Shown: one piece after another, positions 1 through 7,514 of the stretch | Numbering within the stretch: the first letter of the stretch is position 1 | Layout: each line of letters opens with the position of its first letter | Assembly (NCBI GenBank): GCA_015680635.1 | Contig: JAABOA010000958.1 | Span: 1 to 10,486 of the forward strand | Direction: 5' to 3' | Source: Lunasporangiospora selenospora | Lineage: Eukaryota; Mortierellomycota; Mortierellomycetes; Mortierellales; Mortierellaceae | Length of the DNA: 10,486 bases | Made by a program: the position numbers and the translations under genes | The notes under the pieces: model-generated | Database searches by the model: none | What the model was told of the DNA's origin: nothing | What the model saw: only the letters and a program-made list of their open reading frames with translations

Positions 1-176
1 GGCTTTTGTGGATTGTTTCTTGAGCGTCCATGATCATAGATTAGCTGAAAGTTGGCTGCGATTTCCATGAACTCAACCAGAATCCCAAGCTGCAAATTGC
101 TGAATCGGTATACATCAGCTCTTTTTTTCTTTCCAGCCCGAGTTAAGTCGTTTTCCGCTGCTCGCTTCGGTGTCAT
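1..176 (-). CDS. 5' end of an unrecognised gene (possible Myb/SANT-like DNA-binding protein), partial
   Basis: An open frame starts at the ATG on the minus strand (176-174) and stays open for 58 codons to the left edge, so only the N-terminus is visible. It begins MTPKRAAEND, has a basic run KKKR at residues 16-19 that could be a nuclear localisation signal, and continues into an amphipathic helix-like stretch, LQLGILVEFMEIAANF (residues 28-43), followed by LIYDHGRSRNNPQK. The pattern (hydrophobic helix, Asn-Phe, a short Gly/Ser/Arg turn) recalls the first helices of the Myb/SANT-like domain in some fungal and plant proteins, but the piece is too short to assign. Amino-acid use looks like real protein rather than a shadow. 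A leader ORF overlaps the start, and an earlier start in another frame is possible. Confidence 0.5.
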   Translation of the reverse strand, partial: MTPKRAAENDLTRAGKKKRADVYRFSNLQLGILVEFMEIAANFQLIYDHGRSRNNPQK

Positions 177-219
177 TTCGTAGGGAGATGGTGTGAGTGT
201 GAGGGTGTTCAGGAGACAT
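115..219 (-). other. Upstream ORF overlapping the start of the left-edge gene
   Basis: An ATG at 219-217 on the minus strand opens 34 codons in a frame different from the left-edge gene and ends at TGA (117-115), past that gene's ATG at 176. If the transcript starts upstream of 219, this overlapping uORF would compete for scanning ribosomes. Alternatively the short frame is chance. There is no protein-family evidence for it. Confidence 0.25.
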
Positions 220-272
220 TTTACAGCGTACCACGCCACAAACTGATCCCGTGGTTACGCACTATAAGTTTT

Positions 273-280
273 AGTTTATA
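273..280 (-). promoter_or_regulatory. TATA-like element for the left-edge minus-strand gene
   Basis: On the minus strand this reads TATAAACT, about 100 nt upstream of the candidate start at 176 and about 55 nt upstream of the uORF start. Position and sequence fit a TATA box, but no transcript evidence is available. Confidence 0.25.
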
Positions 281-299
281 AAATCATGGAGATATTTGA

Positions 300-1182
300 G
301 TGGTAGAAGTTTTCAATTTTACCAAAGAGCTGACTGCGGACTTTTGGAGAACAAAAAGCTATGGGATTGATAATAGATATACTACGGTAAAGGTTAGGTG
401 GATTTGGAGACGCTTGAATAGACTCGAATGATATTATTCTTTGGGCATTCACAGCTCCTATGAGAACCGCTCACGACACTTGCAGTGTCCTTGTTGGGGG
501 TGGTTTAGTCTCTTCTCTCTTTCTTTTTTACATAGTTGAAGATGGATCCTAAGGTGCGAGGATAGGAGATCGGCATGCGGGTTGAGATTGAGGAGGCTGG
601 TCTAGAGATTCGCCTAGAAGATTTGGCGGTGCCCTCGATGTCTGGTGCGATGTTTTGATCAAAGGGGCGCGTCGTATTACTATCAGTCGCAGCGACTGAG
701 TTCCCGTCATCCCTTTCTACCGCATCCCTTTCTACCGCGTCCCTTTTGAGAAGGAGGACTCGAGAGAAGGGTGATCTTTCCCTCTCTCTCTCCCTTCTCT
801 GCTCCCCCCTTTTGTATGTGCAGTGTTGGTGTTGGGACCACTGAGCCAATCCGTATCTTTTTGTTCACAAAAAGGAGAGCTTGCTAGACTCTACAGGAGA
901 TAATGACACAGGACCCTTGCCAACCTTGATCCTGCTTTCACCATTGTTCCCTCTCTCAAAAGGAAAAAAGTGAACCGTATGATACCGATGAAGAAGGGAG
1001 AGTTTATTGGAGCACATTCCCAGACTCTTTTTTCTCTCTTCCCCAGATTCCCCCAAAACCAGGACACCACACTTGAGGCAGCCGAGCAGAGTCCCCTTCT
1101 ACTTTTAAAATGCGCCCTTTTCCTCTGTTTTTTTTATTTTCTTTCTTTCAGATACATAATCATTAACACACACTCTCTCCTC
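300..1182. other. Gene-poor interval between divergent transcription units
   Basis: The stretch lies between the minus-strand left-edge gene and the plus-strand signal-peptide ORF. It holds pyrimidine-rich tracts (779-800, 1027-1042, 1120-1150) and a short 15-nt tandem repeat. A 114-codon minus-strand ORF at 505-849 is rich in Arg/Glu/Ser because it reads through the CT tract and the repeat; nothing in it is recognisable. I see no RNA gene here. The CT-rich run just before 1150 is typical of a fungal promoter or leader. Confidence 0.4.
709..747. repeat. 15-nt tandem repeat, 2 perfect copies plus a partial third
   Basis: The unit ATCCCTTTCTACCGC occurs at 709-723 and 724-738 exactly, followed by a partial third copy (GTCCCTTTT, 739-747). 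On the minus strand it would encode a repeated Arg-Asp-Ala-Val-Glu unit. It is a minisatellite seed with no evident function. Confidence 0.85.
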
Positions 1183-1206
1183 CAACAACAACAACTACTA
1201 CTACTA

Positions 1207-1241
<35 letters not shown>

Positions 1242-1242
1242 A
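1183..1242. repeat. Compound trinucleotide microsatellite (CAA)4(CTA)9(CTG)6
   Basis: Four CAA units (1183-1194) are followed by nine CTA units (1195-1221), six CTG units (1222-1239) and one more CTA. The tract sits about 50 nt upstream of the signal-peptide start codon at 1294, so it probably lies in the 5' leader of that gene. Read on the plus strand in the ORF frame it would give poly-Leu, on the minus strand poly-Ser; I take neither as real protein. Confidence 0.9.
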
Positions 1243-1293
1243 CAAAAACAAAAATTCCTTTCATACAAGAAAACATCAATCCAACAGCACTCA

Positions 1294-1449
1294 ATGATGG
1301 CTTCATCTCGCTCCACCATATTCTCGGTCTTGGTCGTCGCCTTGGTCGTCATCGCCGCTCCAGCAACGTCAGTTGATGCTGCAGTTCCTACCGCCATGCT
1401 CCAATCTGCGGCGCTTTACCTTTTCAAGAGTGCAACACTGTTGCTTTAA
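1294..1449 (+). CDS. Short ORF with N-terminal signal peptide (hypothetical secreted peptide or first exon)
   Basis: The frame is open upstream of 1294, but the natural start is the paired ATG ATG at 1294-1299, which is followed at once by a classic secretion signal. There is a short polar/basic n-region (Arg6), a hydrophobic core from Ile9 to Ala22 (FSVLVVALVVIAA), and a likely cleavage after Ala29 in the context TSVDA-AV. Only about 22 residues remain before TAA at 1447. The protein is either a very small secreted peptide or the first exon of a longer secreted protein with a donor I could not place: the nearest GTs (the GTCAGT just before codon 26 and the GTGCAA near 1430) are weak, and no convincing downstream exon appears. 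Codon use within the signal (CTC, GTC, GCC) looks coding, unlike the leader. The mature part, AVPTAMLQSAALYLFK, matches no family I know. Confidence 0.45.
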   Translation: MMASSRSTIFSVLVVALVVIAAPATSVDAAVPTAMLQSAALYLFKSATLLL

Positions 1450-1697
1450 TGGACCCAGTTATTCTTTTCTTCATCTTTTCGATATCTAAGGAACATAGAC
1501 ATCCTCTTATACCATTGCTTCCGTCCGTTAATACCATTGTCGAAACGAATATGCTTGCAATAGTATATGGCTGCACTAATCACATACATTAGAAAAGTAA
1601 AGTACTTTTTGGAAAGAAAGCAAGAGTGTTTTTTTACTCGTCGTAAAGAAGAAAAAAGGGAGATGAAGAGGATGAAGAGGAAGGGAACAGATACATC
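1450..1697. other. Spacer with no identified gene
   Basis: Moderately AT-rich sequence between the signal-peptide ORF and the SRP68-like fragment. A purine-rich stretch at 1610-1690 (AAAGAAG/AGATGAAG) is the 3' flank of the minus-strand SRP68-like fragment. No RNA gene, repeat or promoter stands out. Confidence 0.4.
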
Positions 1698-2100
1698 CTA
1701 TTTACGACCCCAGATAGATCCAAACCATCCAGATGGATCACCTTCCTGGCTTGACTTGGGTCGACCCGCTTTTTCAGCAATTGCACCATAACTATCATCC
1801 ATATGGTTGAAGGCAATATCAAAGAGGAGAGGCTTGGCATTGGTGGTGATGGAGGTTGGGTATGTATCAAGTCTCTTTATCAATGCAGGCTAGTAAAAAA
1901 GAAAGAAAAGAAAGGAGCAAAGAAAGGGCCAGAAAGGATATGAAATCAAGTTACAAAAGGCGGTTCAGGGGTGAGCGATTCTCCACAATTTGATAGAGGG
2001 TTGGGGTTGGACAAAATTTATTTTTTTTGCCTCATCCAATGACTCTTCATCCAGACTCATCAAGCAAAGCTGATCCTGGAGATCGTCGCCATGCTGGCCA
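1698..2100 (-). pseudogene. Broken 3' end of a signal recognition particle subunit SRP68-like gene
   Basis: On the minus strand, an acceptor (TTTTACTAG, AG at 1891-1890) opens a 63-codon terminal exon (1889 to TAA at 1698). It reads PALIKRLDTYPTS, then KPLLFDIAFNH, and ends GWFGSIWGRK. SRP68 family C-termini carry an RLD/RFE-type start, an FPP-x-F block, KPLFFDLALNH and a Gly/Trp-rich tail, so order and motifs agree. SRP68 pairs with SRP72 in the cytosolic particle that delivers ribosomes to the ER. A preceding exon is suggested by DDLQDQLCLMSLDEESLDEA and FVQPQP (about 2100-2000), which would lead naturally into PALIKRLD, but no usable GT donor follows QPQP and the frame hits a stop at 1967. 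The FPP-x-F block between SITT and KPLLF is also absent. No further SRP68 exons are recognisable upstream, where the Helitron relic begins. I read this as a truncated copy; a lineage-divergent real 3' end is less likely. Confidence 0.55.
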
Positions 2101-2430
2101 GGATTCGTGCGTTGGCCGAGCATCAAAAACGTTATGTTTAGTTTTTGATTTGTTAATGACTGCTCAGAGATTATGCTCCTCTTTAACGAATACCATTCAT
2201 TTTTTTTTATTAGACAAGCGAAGCGAAGTTCGTTGTACATAGGAAGGCTATACTAGATGAGATCTCGCTAGACAGACGCTTGGATGCTTTGTGTCAACAG
2301 ATAGACCTGCATAAATATCTTTATATTTTTCGAGTGTTGGCTGTACACCACGTTGGCAGGTCGTCGTTCGAGCCGTCTTGGGTTCTCACCCCCTTCTCCC
2401 TCTCACCACCGTTGACCATCTAGCATTTAC
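2101..2430. other. Interval without an assignable gene
   Basis: It lies between the SRP68-like fragment and the minus-strand spliced ORF candidate. It contains a minus-strand AATAAA-like element near 2205-2212 and a weak minus-strand acceptor (TTTATGCAG ending at plus position 2307). The reading frames are short and show no recognisable protein. Earlier SRP68 exons may have decayed beyond recognition here. Confidence 0.35.
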
Positions 2431-2800
2431 CTTACTTCCATGATCCGATACATGGTCTGATCCATGATTTTTCTGATTGTTAGCCTATCGTGGGATCCTG
2501 CTATGACTGAATATGATGGCAAACCGGGTATAATCGGCAATGGTCGTGTGTTGTATCCTGGAAGTCGCCTAGAAATAGCCTGGAAGTGACCTGTGAAAAG
2601 AGAGAGGAGTGTGGAAAACGTGAAGGAAAAAAAAGAAAAAGAGAGAGATTATAAAAGCATTAGTCATCAGTAGCGATATGCAAAGTGTCAAAATATCGGT
2701 GAAAGGATATGACTTACCGAACCACACCAGGACCCTTCCGCTCTGGCTGTTCCACCGGAGGCTGTGCTGCAGAATAGACGGCCTGTGACCACACTTCACT
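2431..2800 (-). other. Unrecognised minus-strand ORF pieces joined by a canonical intron
   Basis: On the minus strand a strong donor (GTAAGT at 2717-2712) and a strong acceptor (TTTTCACAG, AG at 2592-2591) bound a 127-nt pyrimidine-rich interval with a branch-like CTAAT. Upstream, the ORF from about 2799 reads CGHRPSILQHSLRWNSQSG and RVLVWFG. With phase-1 splicing it continues HFQAISRRLPGYNTRP, then SYSVIAGSHDRLT and RKIMDQTMYRIMEV, up to a GTAAAT donor-like site at 2430 or the stop that overlaps it. The phases agree, which is the main support. I do not recognise the product. It may be a gene fragment stranded next to the Helitron, or chance. Confidence 0.3.
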
Positions 2801-2818
2801 CCTACAACTTGCCCTTTT

Positions 2819-3300
2819 TTGTCAGGAATCCAATTATCCGACTCTCACGACAGTCATACAACGAAAAGAGGCTTACTGAGGGCAAGAATATCGTCAATGG
2901 CCGTCATCATTGCGGTGAAACGGTGGCGATGTAGCGCCTTGATGTCCTATTTTGAGAGAGTCAAGGGTAGTGCCGCTGATCCCAATTTTAGTCTATGCTG
3001 CAAGAGCGGCACCATCACCAACATCCCTATCATTGACTTCGATCCTGTTCTCCTTCGTCTTCTTTTTGCTCCTGACCGGCCACATTTTCTGAACTCTCAT
3101 TTACCTCCATTGGCGCCGAGCTCAAGTAAGAAATGAACATTGACCAGTCAGTGGGGCCTTGGGTCTACCGTTTCCACGGAACACCCCACAATGTTCTCAG
3201 GAAACTGACTCCTGATGTAGCAAACGGCGATGCGCTCAATCATTGCAGCGCCCTGCAGTGTAAGGAGTTGAGGACCAGGTACGCGCAAGTCTGTCTAAGT
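2819..3300 (+). pseudogene. Helitron N-terminal (Helitron-like) domain fragment
   Basis: In the frame of 2819 the sequence contains RCSALMSYFERVKG, then DPNFSLCCKSGTITNIP and LLRLLFAPDRPHFLNS. This is the pattern of the zinc-finger-like upstream region of Helitron proteins: a Cys before an A-L-x-x-x-x-E-R element, the F-s-x-C-C-x-x-G motif, then a Leu-rich segment. The next element, FTSIGAELK followed by DQSVGPWVYRFHGTPHN and a Leu-Thr-Pro, continues the same domain but in another frame (+1 relative), with an in-frame TAA after ELK. It runs out at TAA 3298-3300. The first expected Cys pair lies in a third frame near 2910. At least two frameshifts and one stop show decay. Confidence 0.7.
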
Positions 3301-3464
3301 TAAAATAAAGAGAAATAGAATAAAAAATAATAAACAATAGATATGGGACCCAGAGGCTCAGGCAGATTACTGTATGAATCACGCTGAGCAAACCTTGGGC
3401 AGGGCGGGCGTGACCGCGACTGAGGAGAGGATACGCAGGATCTTTCGGTTACTATGAATGAATC
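3298..3464. other. Non-coding junction inside the Helitron relic
   Basis: The first part (3298-3342) is strongly AT-rich, and the remainder (to 3464) has GC-rich patches. No frame shows Helitron Rep or helicase Walker motifs. Normally about a thousand codons of Rep and helicase separate the flanking blocks, so this is the probable deletion or replacement joint. Confidence 0.5.
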
Positions 3465-4467
3465 TTGAGCAATACAACCCATCGTTTTGGGAGTATAAAA
3501 ATCCTCGGGAAAGGAAGATGGCACAAGAATCAGCCGTCAAGTGTTTCAAACTTGCAGTATGCATCATTTTGGGATCAATTGTGCTGTCTCTCCTTGACCA
3601 AGAACATGAGAGTTCAAGCAGACCAACCACATAAGTGGTTCATTAACTTCATCATTGGTGTCAGCAATGGCATGGTCCCTGCGTCACAAAAAGACATGAT
3701 CCGCATTCACGAGGCCCTGCTTTTCAATCCCGTACAAGGCGGTGATCTTGTCGAAAGACAATTTATCAAAGCGTGCTACCCTAACATCGAAGAAAATACA
3801 ACCACACCCAATTTCGCCGACACAGTCATCCTCACTGTTCATAAAACCCGGACTGATCACCTCAACAACATTCCAACGGACCTGTCTTGTCCAGACAAGG
3901 ATGTAGCAGTTTACACAGCTACAGACAGCGTCTCTTAAGATGATGATGAAGAGGCTAGTCGCGTCATAAACCAAAACGATCTTAAGATTTTGTTCCCCCA
4001 GACTTTTGCTATTTGAACTTTGATTGAAGCCAGGAATGCCAATCATGTGGATCGTATCCGCAACATTGATACCATGAATGACTTATAAAATGGAATGATG
4101 CTGATCGCCAAGGAAACATACGCGCGTACTGTCCTCGCCATATTTGCGACTGGAGAGAGAACAGGAGTGCACGTTATCCTCTGCCCTATTTATCATACAA
4201 CAATGGAGGACAGCTCTACACCTGTCCCAACCACACGATTGCAGTTTCCATCAAGCCTGCTTTCACAATGACCATTAACAAGAACCAGGGTCAGACTCTC
4301 AGCAGCGTGGAAGTCTTATTATCTCAGAGTGCTTTTTCACATGGTCAGTTGTATGTCGCCCTATCTCACTGCCCAAACTAGATAACTTAAAGGTTTATGT
4401 AACTGATGGCACGGTCACCAATCAGCAGTGTTGGAATCGCTCTCTCCCACAGGCTTTTTTAGTCTGA
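3465..4467 (+). pseudogene. Helitron Pif1-type helicase, C-terminal half, with stops and frameshifts
   Basis: From 3465 one frame reads FWDQLCCLSLTKNMRVQ, then KWFINFIIGVSNG, MIRIHEALLFNP, FADTVILTVHKTRTDHLNN and DVAVYTATDSVS. This is the order of the post-motif-III helicase segment, including the LTKNMRV signature. The frame meets TAA (3936-3938), TGA (about 4014) and TAA (4086, inside a degraded Gly-Leu-x-Asn-Gly motif) while still matching in the same frame. A frameshift after RLQFP leads into IKPAFTMTINKNQGQTL, then FSHGQLYVALSH, which are motifs V-VI with the invariant GQT and H-G-Q-L-Y-V-A-L-S. A second frameshift gives KLDNLKVYVTDG and the end at TGA 4465-4467. Helicase activity is impossible. 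It is an old relic, not a host PIF1 gene, because the LTKNMRV and HGQLYVALS spacing is Helitron-like. Confidence 0.85.
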
Positions 4468-5171
4468 TCAAGTGAAAGATTTACGTGCCTGACCAGAGAT
4501 CTTTTACCACCTTTCTTTCCCGTTATTACATCCAGCAGGAAAAAATATCGGTGACGTTAGAGCAAAGTTTTTGGGCTGTCGCAGCCTGATACCCTCCGTG
4601 ACAAGCTTCTCCACCGCAGCTCCATTCAAACACGGCTCCTGCATCTCCCACTCTTTCTCTCTCATTCTCGCTCTCTCGCTCTCTCCTTCTCTCTTTCCCT
4701 GCCTCCTTCTCTCGGCGCCTTTCGATCTTCATCGGTCATCCAGAAGAAAGAAGAGAAATAGCTCCTTATCGTGTGCAGCACACAGCAGCCAAAGAAGGAC
4801 TCTGGCAAAACGGACGGGCTCGGATGGTCTTGAAGTTGGATGAAATCCATTCCTTGAAAACGATCTTCCTTCTCCAGCGCCACCACACAACCACTATTGC
4901 GCCCACCGTATCTGTCGCCGTCTCTACCAGTCTTTTCACCTTTCTCGCCCACGACAGCATCACCAGAGTCCCCAGCTTGCAACCTCCTCCTCCCATTCAC
5001 TCTCCCAAATATACACCCTACGACATACTTGCAATCACCCGTGCAGAGAGCGTCGCACCCCCTTCCCTCCTCTCCTTTCCCAACCCCTCCCGTTACATTC
5101 CTATATTTCTTTTTCTCTTTCCTTTTCTTCCCCTCAGAGCTCGTCCCGACATACACACTTCCTAAACGATC
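4468..5171. promoter_or_regulatory. Upstream region and leader of the sulfotransferase gene
   Basis: The region between the Helitron relic and the sulfotransferase ATG is dominated by pyrimidine tracts: a CT-repeat stretch at 4647-4714 and another C/T-rich stretch at 5059-5135. ORFs on both strands here are low-complexity products of these tracts (Ser/Leu/Pro or Arg/Glu-rich) and I discount them. CT-rich blocks just upstream of the start are common in fungal promoters. The second block ends CTTCCCCTCAG (AG at 5136-5137), which resembles a 3' splice site, so a 5'-UTR intron is possible although no clear donor was found. Confidence 0.45.
4647..4714. repeat. CT-rich low-complexity tract
   Basis: Imperfect CTCT/CTTT repeats dominate this stretch, which lies about 460-525 nt upstream of the sulfotransferase start. 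It could act as a promoter element or simply be slippage-prone sequence. Confidence 0.7.
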
Positions 5172-7334
5172 ATGCTGCGCATGCGCAGGATTGCATTGAT
5201 ATGCTGCTTCTTCACCATCTGCATTGTCATCATTGTACGATTTCCCTCAAAGAACCTACTCTCGGGGATCCTTGAGGTCGATCCGCAGGATGCAGAGCGG
5301 ATCATGATGGAGCGATATGCGCACAGTCTACAGTTTAAGGGAAATGTCCGGATAAAGTCTCTCGCTTCAGCATTCGAGGACGACCATGGCGACGATGTTG
5401 AAGTCCTCCCAAAGCGCTTGACAAAGAAGGAGCGTAGCACAACCATATATTTTCCGCCGTCCTGCAGGAATGGTCGTCATTGGCAAATCTGTAAAAAGAT
5501 CGTCCCAGGCTTCATGATTGCTGGCGCAGAGCACAGCGCTGCCAATGTGCTCTATGAGACTTTCAAGACCCATCCGCAGGTGTGGGATCTTGTAAAGTCC
5601 AACAACATGTACGAAAGGTGAGTAGTCAATTGGACTTCTTTTACCATTTCGTTCCACCGTCTCTCCTCCTACACACACACCCACGTTCTTTCTCTTTATC
5701 TCTTTTTCACTTGATTCTTCCTCTTTCACGCCAACACGAACCTTTTTCTGACAAAACGAACCTACATATTAACGCCAACCCCGCCCCTGTCCTTTTCTAC
5801 CTGCTTACTGCTCAATTCTTGGCACCAGAACCGGAAATATCTCTCTGCTAAATATTCCCGATGCTCAAGATGCGCCTTTTTTCGGATCTCGGAGCTACAA
5901 CGATATCGAGCCTTCGACCAAGAATCTCGAGTGGTATCTGCGGTACTTCCCTTCGATCAAAGACATTCCCGTCATGCCTCACAACCCCGTCTTCTCTGGG
6001 GAGTCTCTACCCCACATTCAGCACTACGGCCTTGGACATGTCAACATGGAACACCAGGAAGCACCTTCATTCAATGAACAAAAAATCTTGGTGGGCGAAT
6101 GCGCACCAAGCTATCTCCATCTGAACGGCGCTAGCAAAAGGATCGCTAATACCATGCCAGAGATGAAGGCCGTCTTTATCTTCAGAGATCCAATTGACCG
6201 TGCATACCTCAATTTTCTCGAACAGAGTATGACGAATAGCCTTTCAAGGTTAATTGGGCCTGTCTCTGTACTTGACCCTGGAGCTGAGCAATTAAGTTCT
6301 GACATTCCTTATTCGATGGCCCATTTCTTATTCTAGAACAATATGCCGCGGGATATAGCTTTGAAGAGATTGTCGCTGAGGAGCTTCTGATTCTAAAGGA
6401 ATGCATTGCCCGTCCAGGAAGCAAAAAGTGGACCGAATTCCTCCGGTGTCATTCTGAGGAAGCAAAGCAAAGTAAGAGGAGTGCTGTGTTTGACATAGGG
6501 ACTTGAACCTTTGATCCGTGGTATTCGTGCGGCGATACCTGTTTAACAGCATCCCTAAAAAAACAACAACAATCTGCTGCGACTACTACACAAATTGTGC
6601 TTGTCCTACCCTAGCTGCGAAACGCATGGGATTGCCCAACCGGCCAAGACTGTCCAACGCCCGAGGTAAACCTGGCTCAAAGAGAAAAACCTTATTCCAA
6701 TGTCCTCTAGTCCTGTTTCAACCCGAGACGAAATTAACCCCCCCTCCCTACCCATTTTTGTTAATTACATGTGATGTAAAAAAAAAAAGACCCTCCAAGC
6801 CCTCTGTTAGATCTTGTCGTGAAAGGACTCTACTACTCACAATTGCACGAATTTGTCAAGTATGTGCCATTTACAAAGATTCTCGTGCTCCGAACAGAAG
6901 ACCTCTATGATCGAAAGTCAACTGTCTCTACTATGGTGCGACTCTGCCATTTCTTGAATTTGGATCCAGCACCGTTTGTGAATTACCCGATTGAGATTGG
7001 AACGGACCCCATGGCTCCCCTGAGATATGGGCATGGTTCTATTCGGGCCTTTGGAAGTGACGGGATCATGATTCAGGATGAGGACGACATCGCAGACTCG
7101 AATGAAAACATGGAACTCGAGTATGAGCAACAGCCTCATAAGACCAATTCGCCCAACAGTGGAACCATTACTAGTGGCCACGGACCACAAACCACGTTTA
7201 CAGACCCACCTCTGGATCTGGCAACGAGGTTCCGGCTTCAAAGAGTATTTGAGCCTTTTAACCAGAAGCTTGTTGACATGTTTGAACGTCGCCAGGACTT
7301 TCCGGGATGGGAATACGATGTCGACCGCGGATAA
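5172..7334 (+). CDS. Type II membrane sulfotransferase-domain protein, five exons, PAPS motifs degenerate
   Basis: Exons 5172-5617, 5829-6226, 6337-6471, 6615-6665 and 6811-7334 join with matching phases (2,1,1,1) into 517 codons. Donors are GTGAGT, GTATGA, GTAAGA and GTAAAC; acceptors CCAG, CTAG, CTAG and TTAG. Residues 1-6 are basic, and a hydrophobic signal anchor follows (about 7-23), as in Golgi sulfotransferases that move sulfate from PAPS to glycans or proteins. The 5' PAPS region is PGFMIAGAEHSAANVLYETF (112-131), where families show G-x-x-K-S-G-T-T: Lys is His121 and G-T-T is A-A-N. GECAPSYL matches the usual G-E-x-S-P-x-Y-L. The 3' site is FRDPIDRAYLNF (267-278), where the usual Ser is Leu276. 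ILVLRTEDL and the closing PGWEYD are family features. An acidic, probably disordered insert begins near residue 433. The fold is convincing, but catalysis is doubtful. The start at 5172 precedes a second ATG (5181), which would also keep the anchor. Confidence 0.9.
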
Positions 7335-7362
7335 GAGCCATTTTGTAATACTTAGGAAAAAA

Positions 7363-7386
7363 AACACACACACATACACACACACA
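7363..7386. repeat. (CA)n microsatellite in the sulfotransferase 3' UTR
   Basis: An interrupted CA dinucleotide run (one TA interruption) begins about 30 nt after the sulfotransferase stop codon, directly after an A8 tract. Confidence 0.85.
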
Positions 7387-7508
7387 ACCCAACACCAACA
7401 ACCAGATTCATTGCATATTACCTTTCATGCCCTGTTGCCCAGGCATTCCGTGGAGAGCGAGCGATCGAGGGGTTCTTTCGGTCTCCCGTATCTATAATCA
7501 CATATCAT

Positions 7509-7514
7509 AATAAA
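7509..7514 (+). terminator. AATAAA polyadenylation signal candidate for the sulfotransferase gene
   Basis: A perfect AATAAA hexamer lies 175 nt after the sulfotransferase stop. It is the only such hexamer I noticed between this gene and TERT, and the distance is suitable for 3' end formation. The TERT promoter must then lie in the roughly 230 nt that follow. Confidence 0.5.

Larger units (their letters stand above)
2819..4467 (+). mobile_element. Decayed Helitron (RepHel relic) with a large internal deletion
   Basis: Two blocks of Helitron RepHel protein lie in the correct order and strand: an N-terminal Helitron-like block (about 2920-3300) and the C-terminal part of the Pif1-type helicase (about 3480-4467). 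The Rep/HUH nuclease and helicase motifs I-III, normally between them, are absent. An AT-rich, non-coding junction at 3298-3460 marks the likely deletion. Helitrons are rolling-circle DNA transposons whose ends are 5'-TC and CTRR-3' with a subterminal hairpin. I could not place either end, so the limits given are those of the recognisable protein only. With several stops and frame changes the element cannot be autonomous. Confidence 0.8.

Noticed and set aside
505-849. 114-codon minus-strand ORF
   Set aside because: Its Arg/Glu-rich part reads a CT tract and its RDAVE part a 15-nt repeat. No recognisable domain or splice context supports it.
970-1290. Plus-strand extension of the signal-peptide ORF containing a poly-Leu tract
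   Set aside because: The Leu run is the translation of the CTA/CTG microsatellite, and the preceding sequence is CT-rich leader. The signal peptide begins at the ATG pair at 1294, so the upstream frame is most likely untranslated.
1134-1397. Minus-strand ORF with poly-Ser
   Set aside because: It is the antisense of the same microsatellite and of the signal-peptide ORF; the composition is that of a shadow.
3465-4467. Host PIF1 DNA helicase gene
   Set aside because: The motif wording and order (LTKNMRV, then TINKNQGQTL and HGQLYVALS) and the adjoining FSLCC block are those of Helitron RepHel proteins. Multiple stops and frameshifts also exclude a working host helicase.
4571-5199. Several ORFs on both strands upstream of the sulfotransferase
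   Set aside because: They are Ser/Leu/Pro- or Arg/Glu/Lys-rich products of pyrimidine tracts, overlap each other in many frames and carry no motif.
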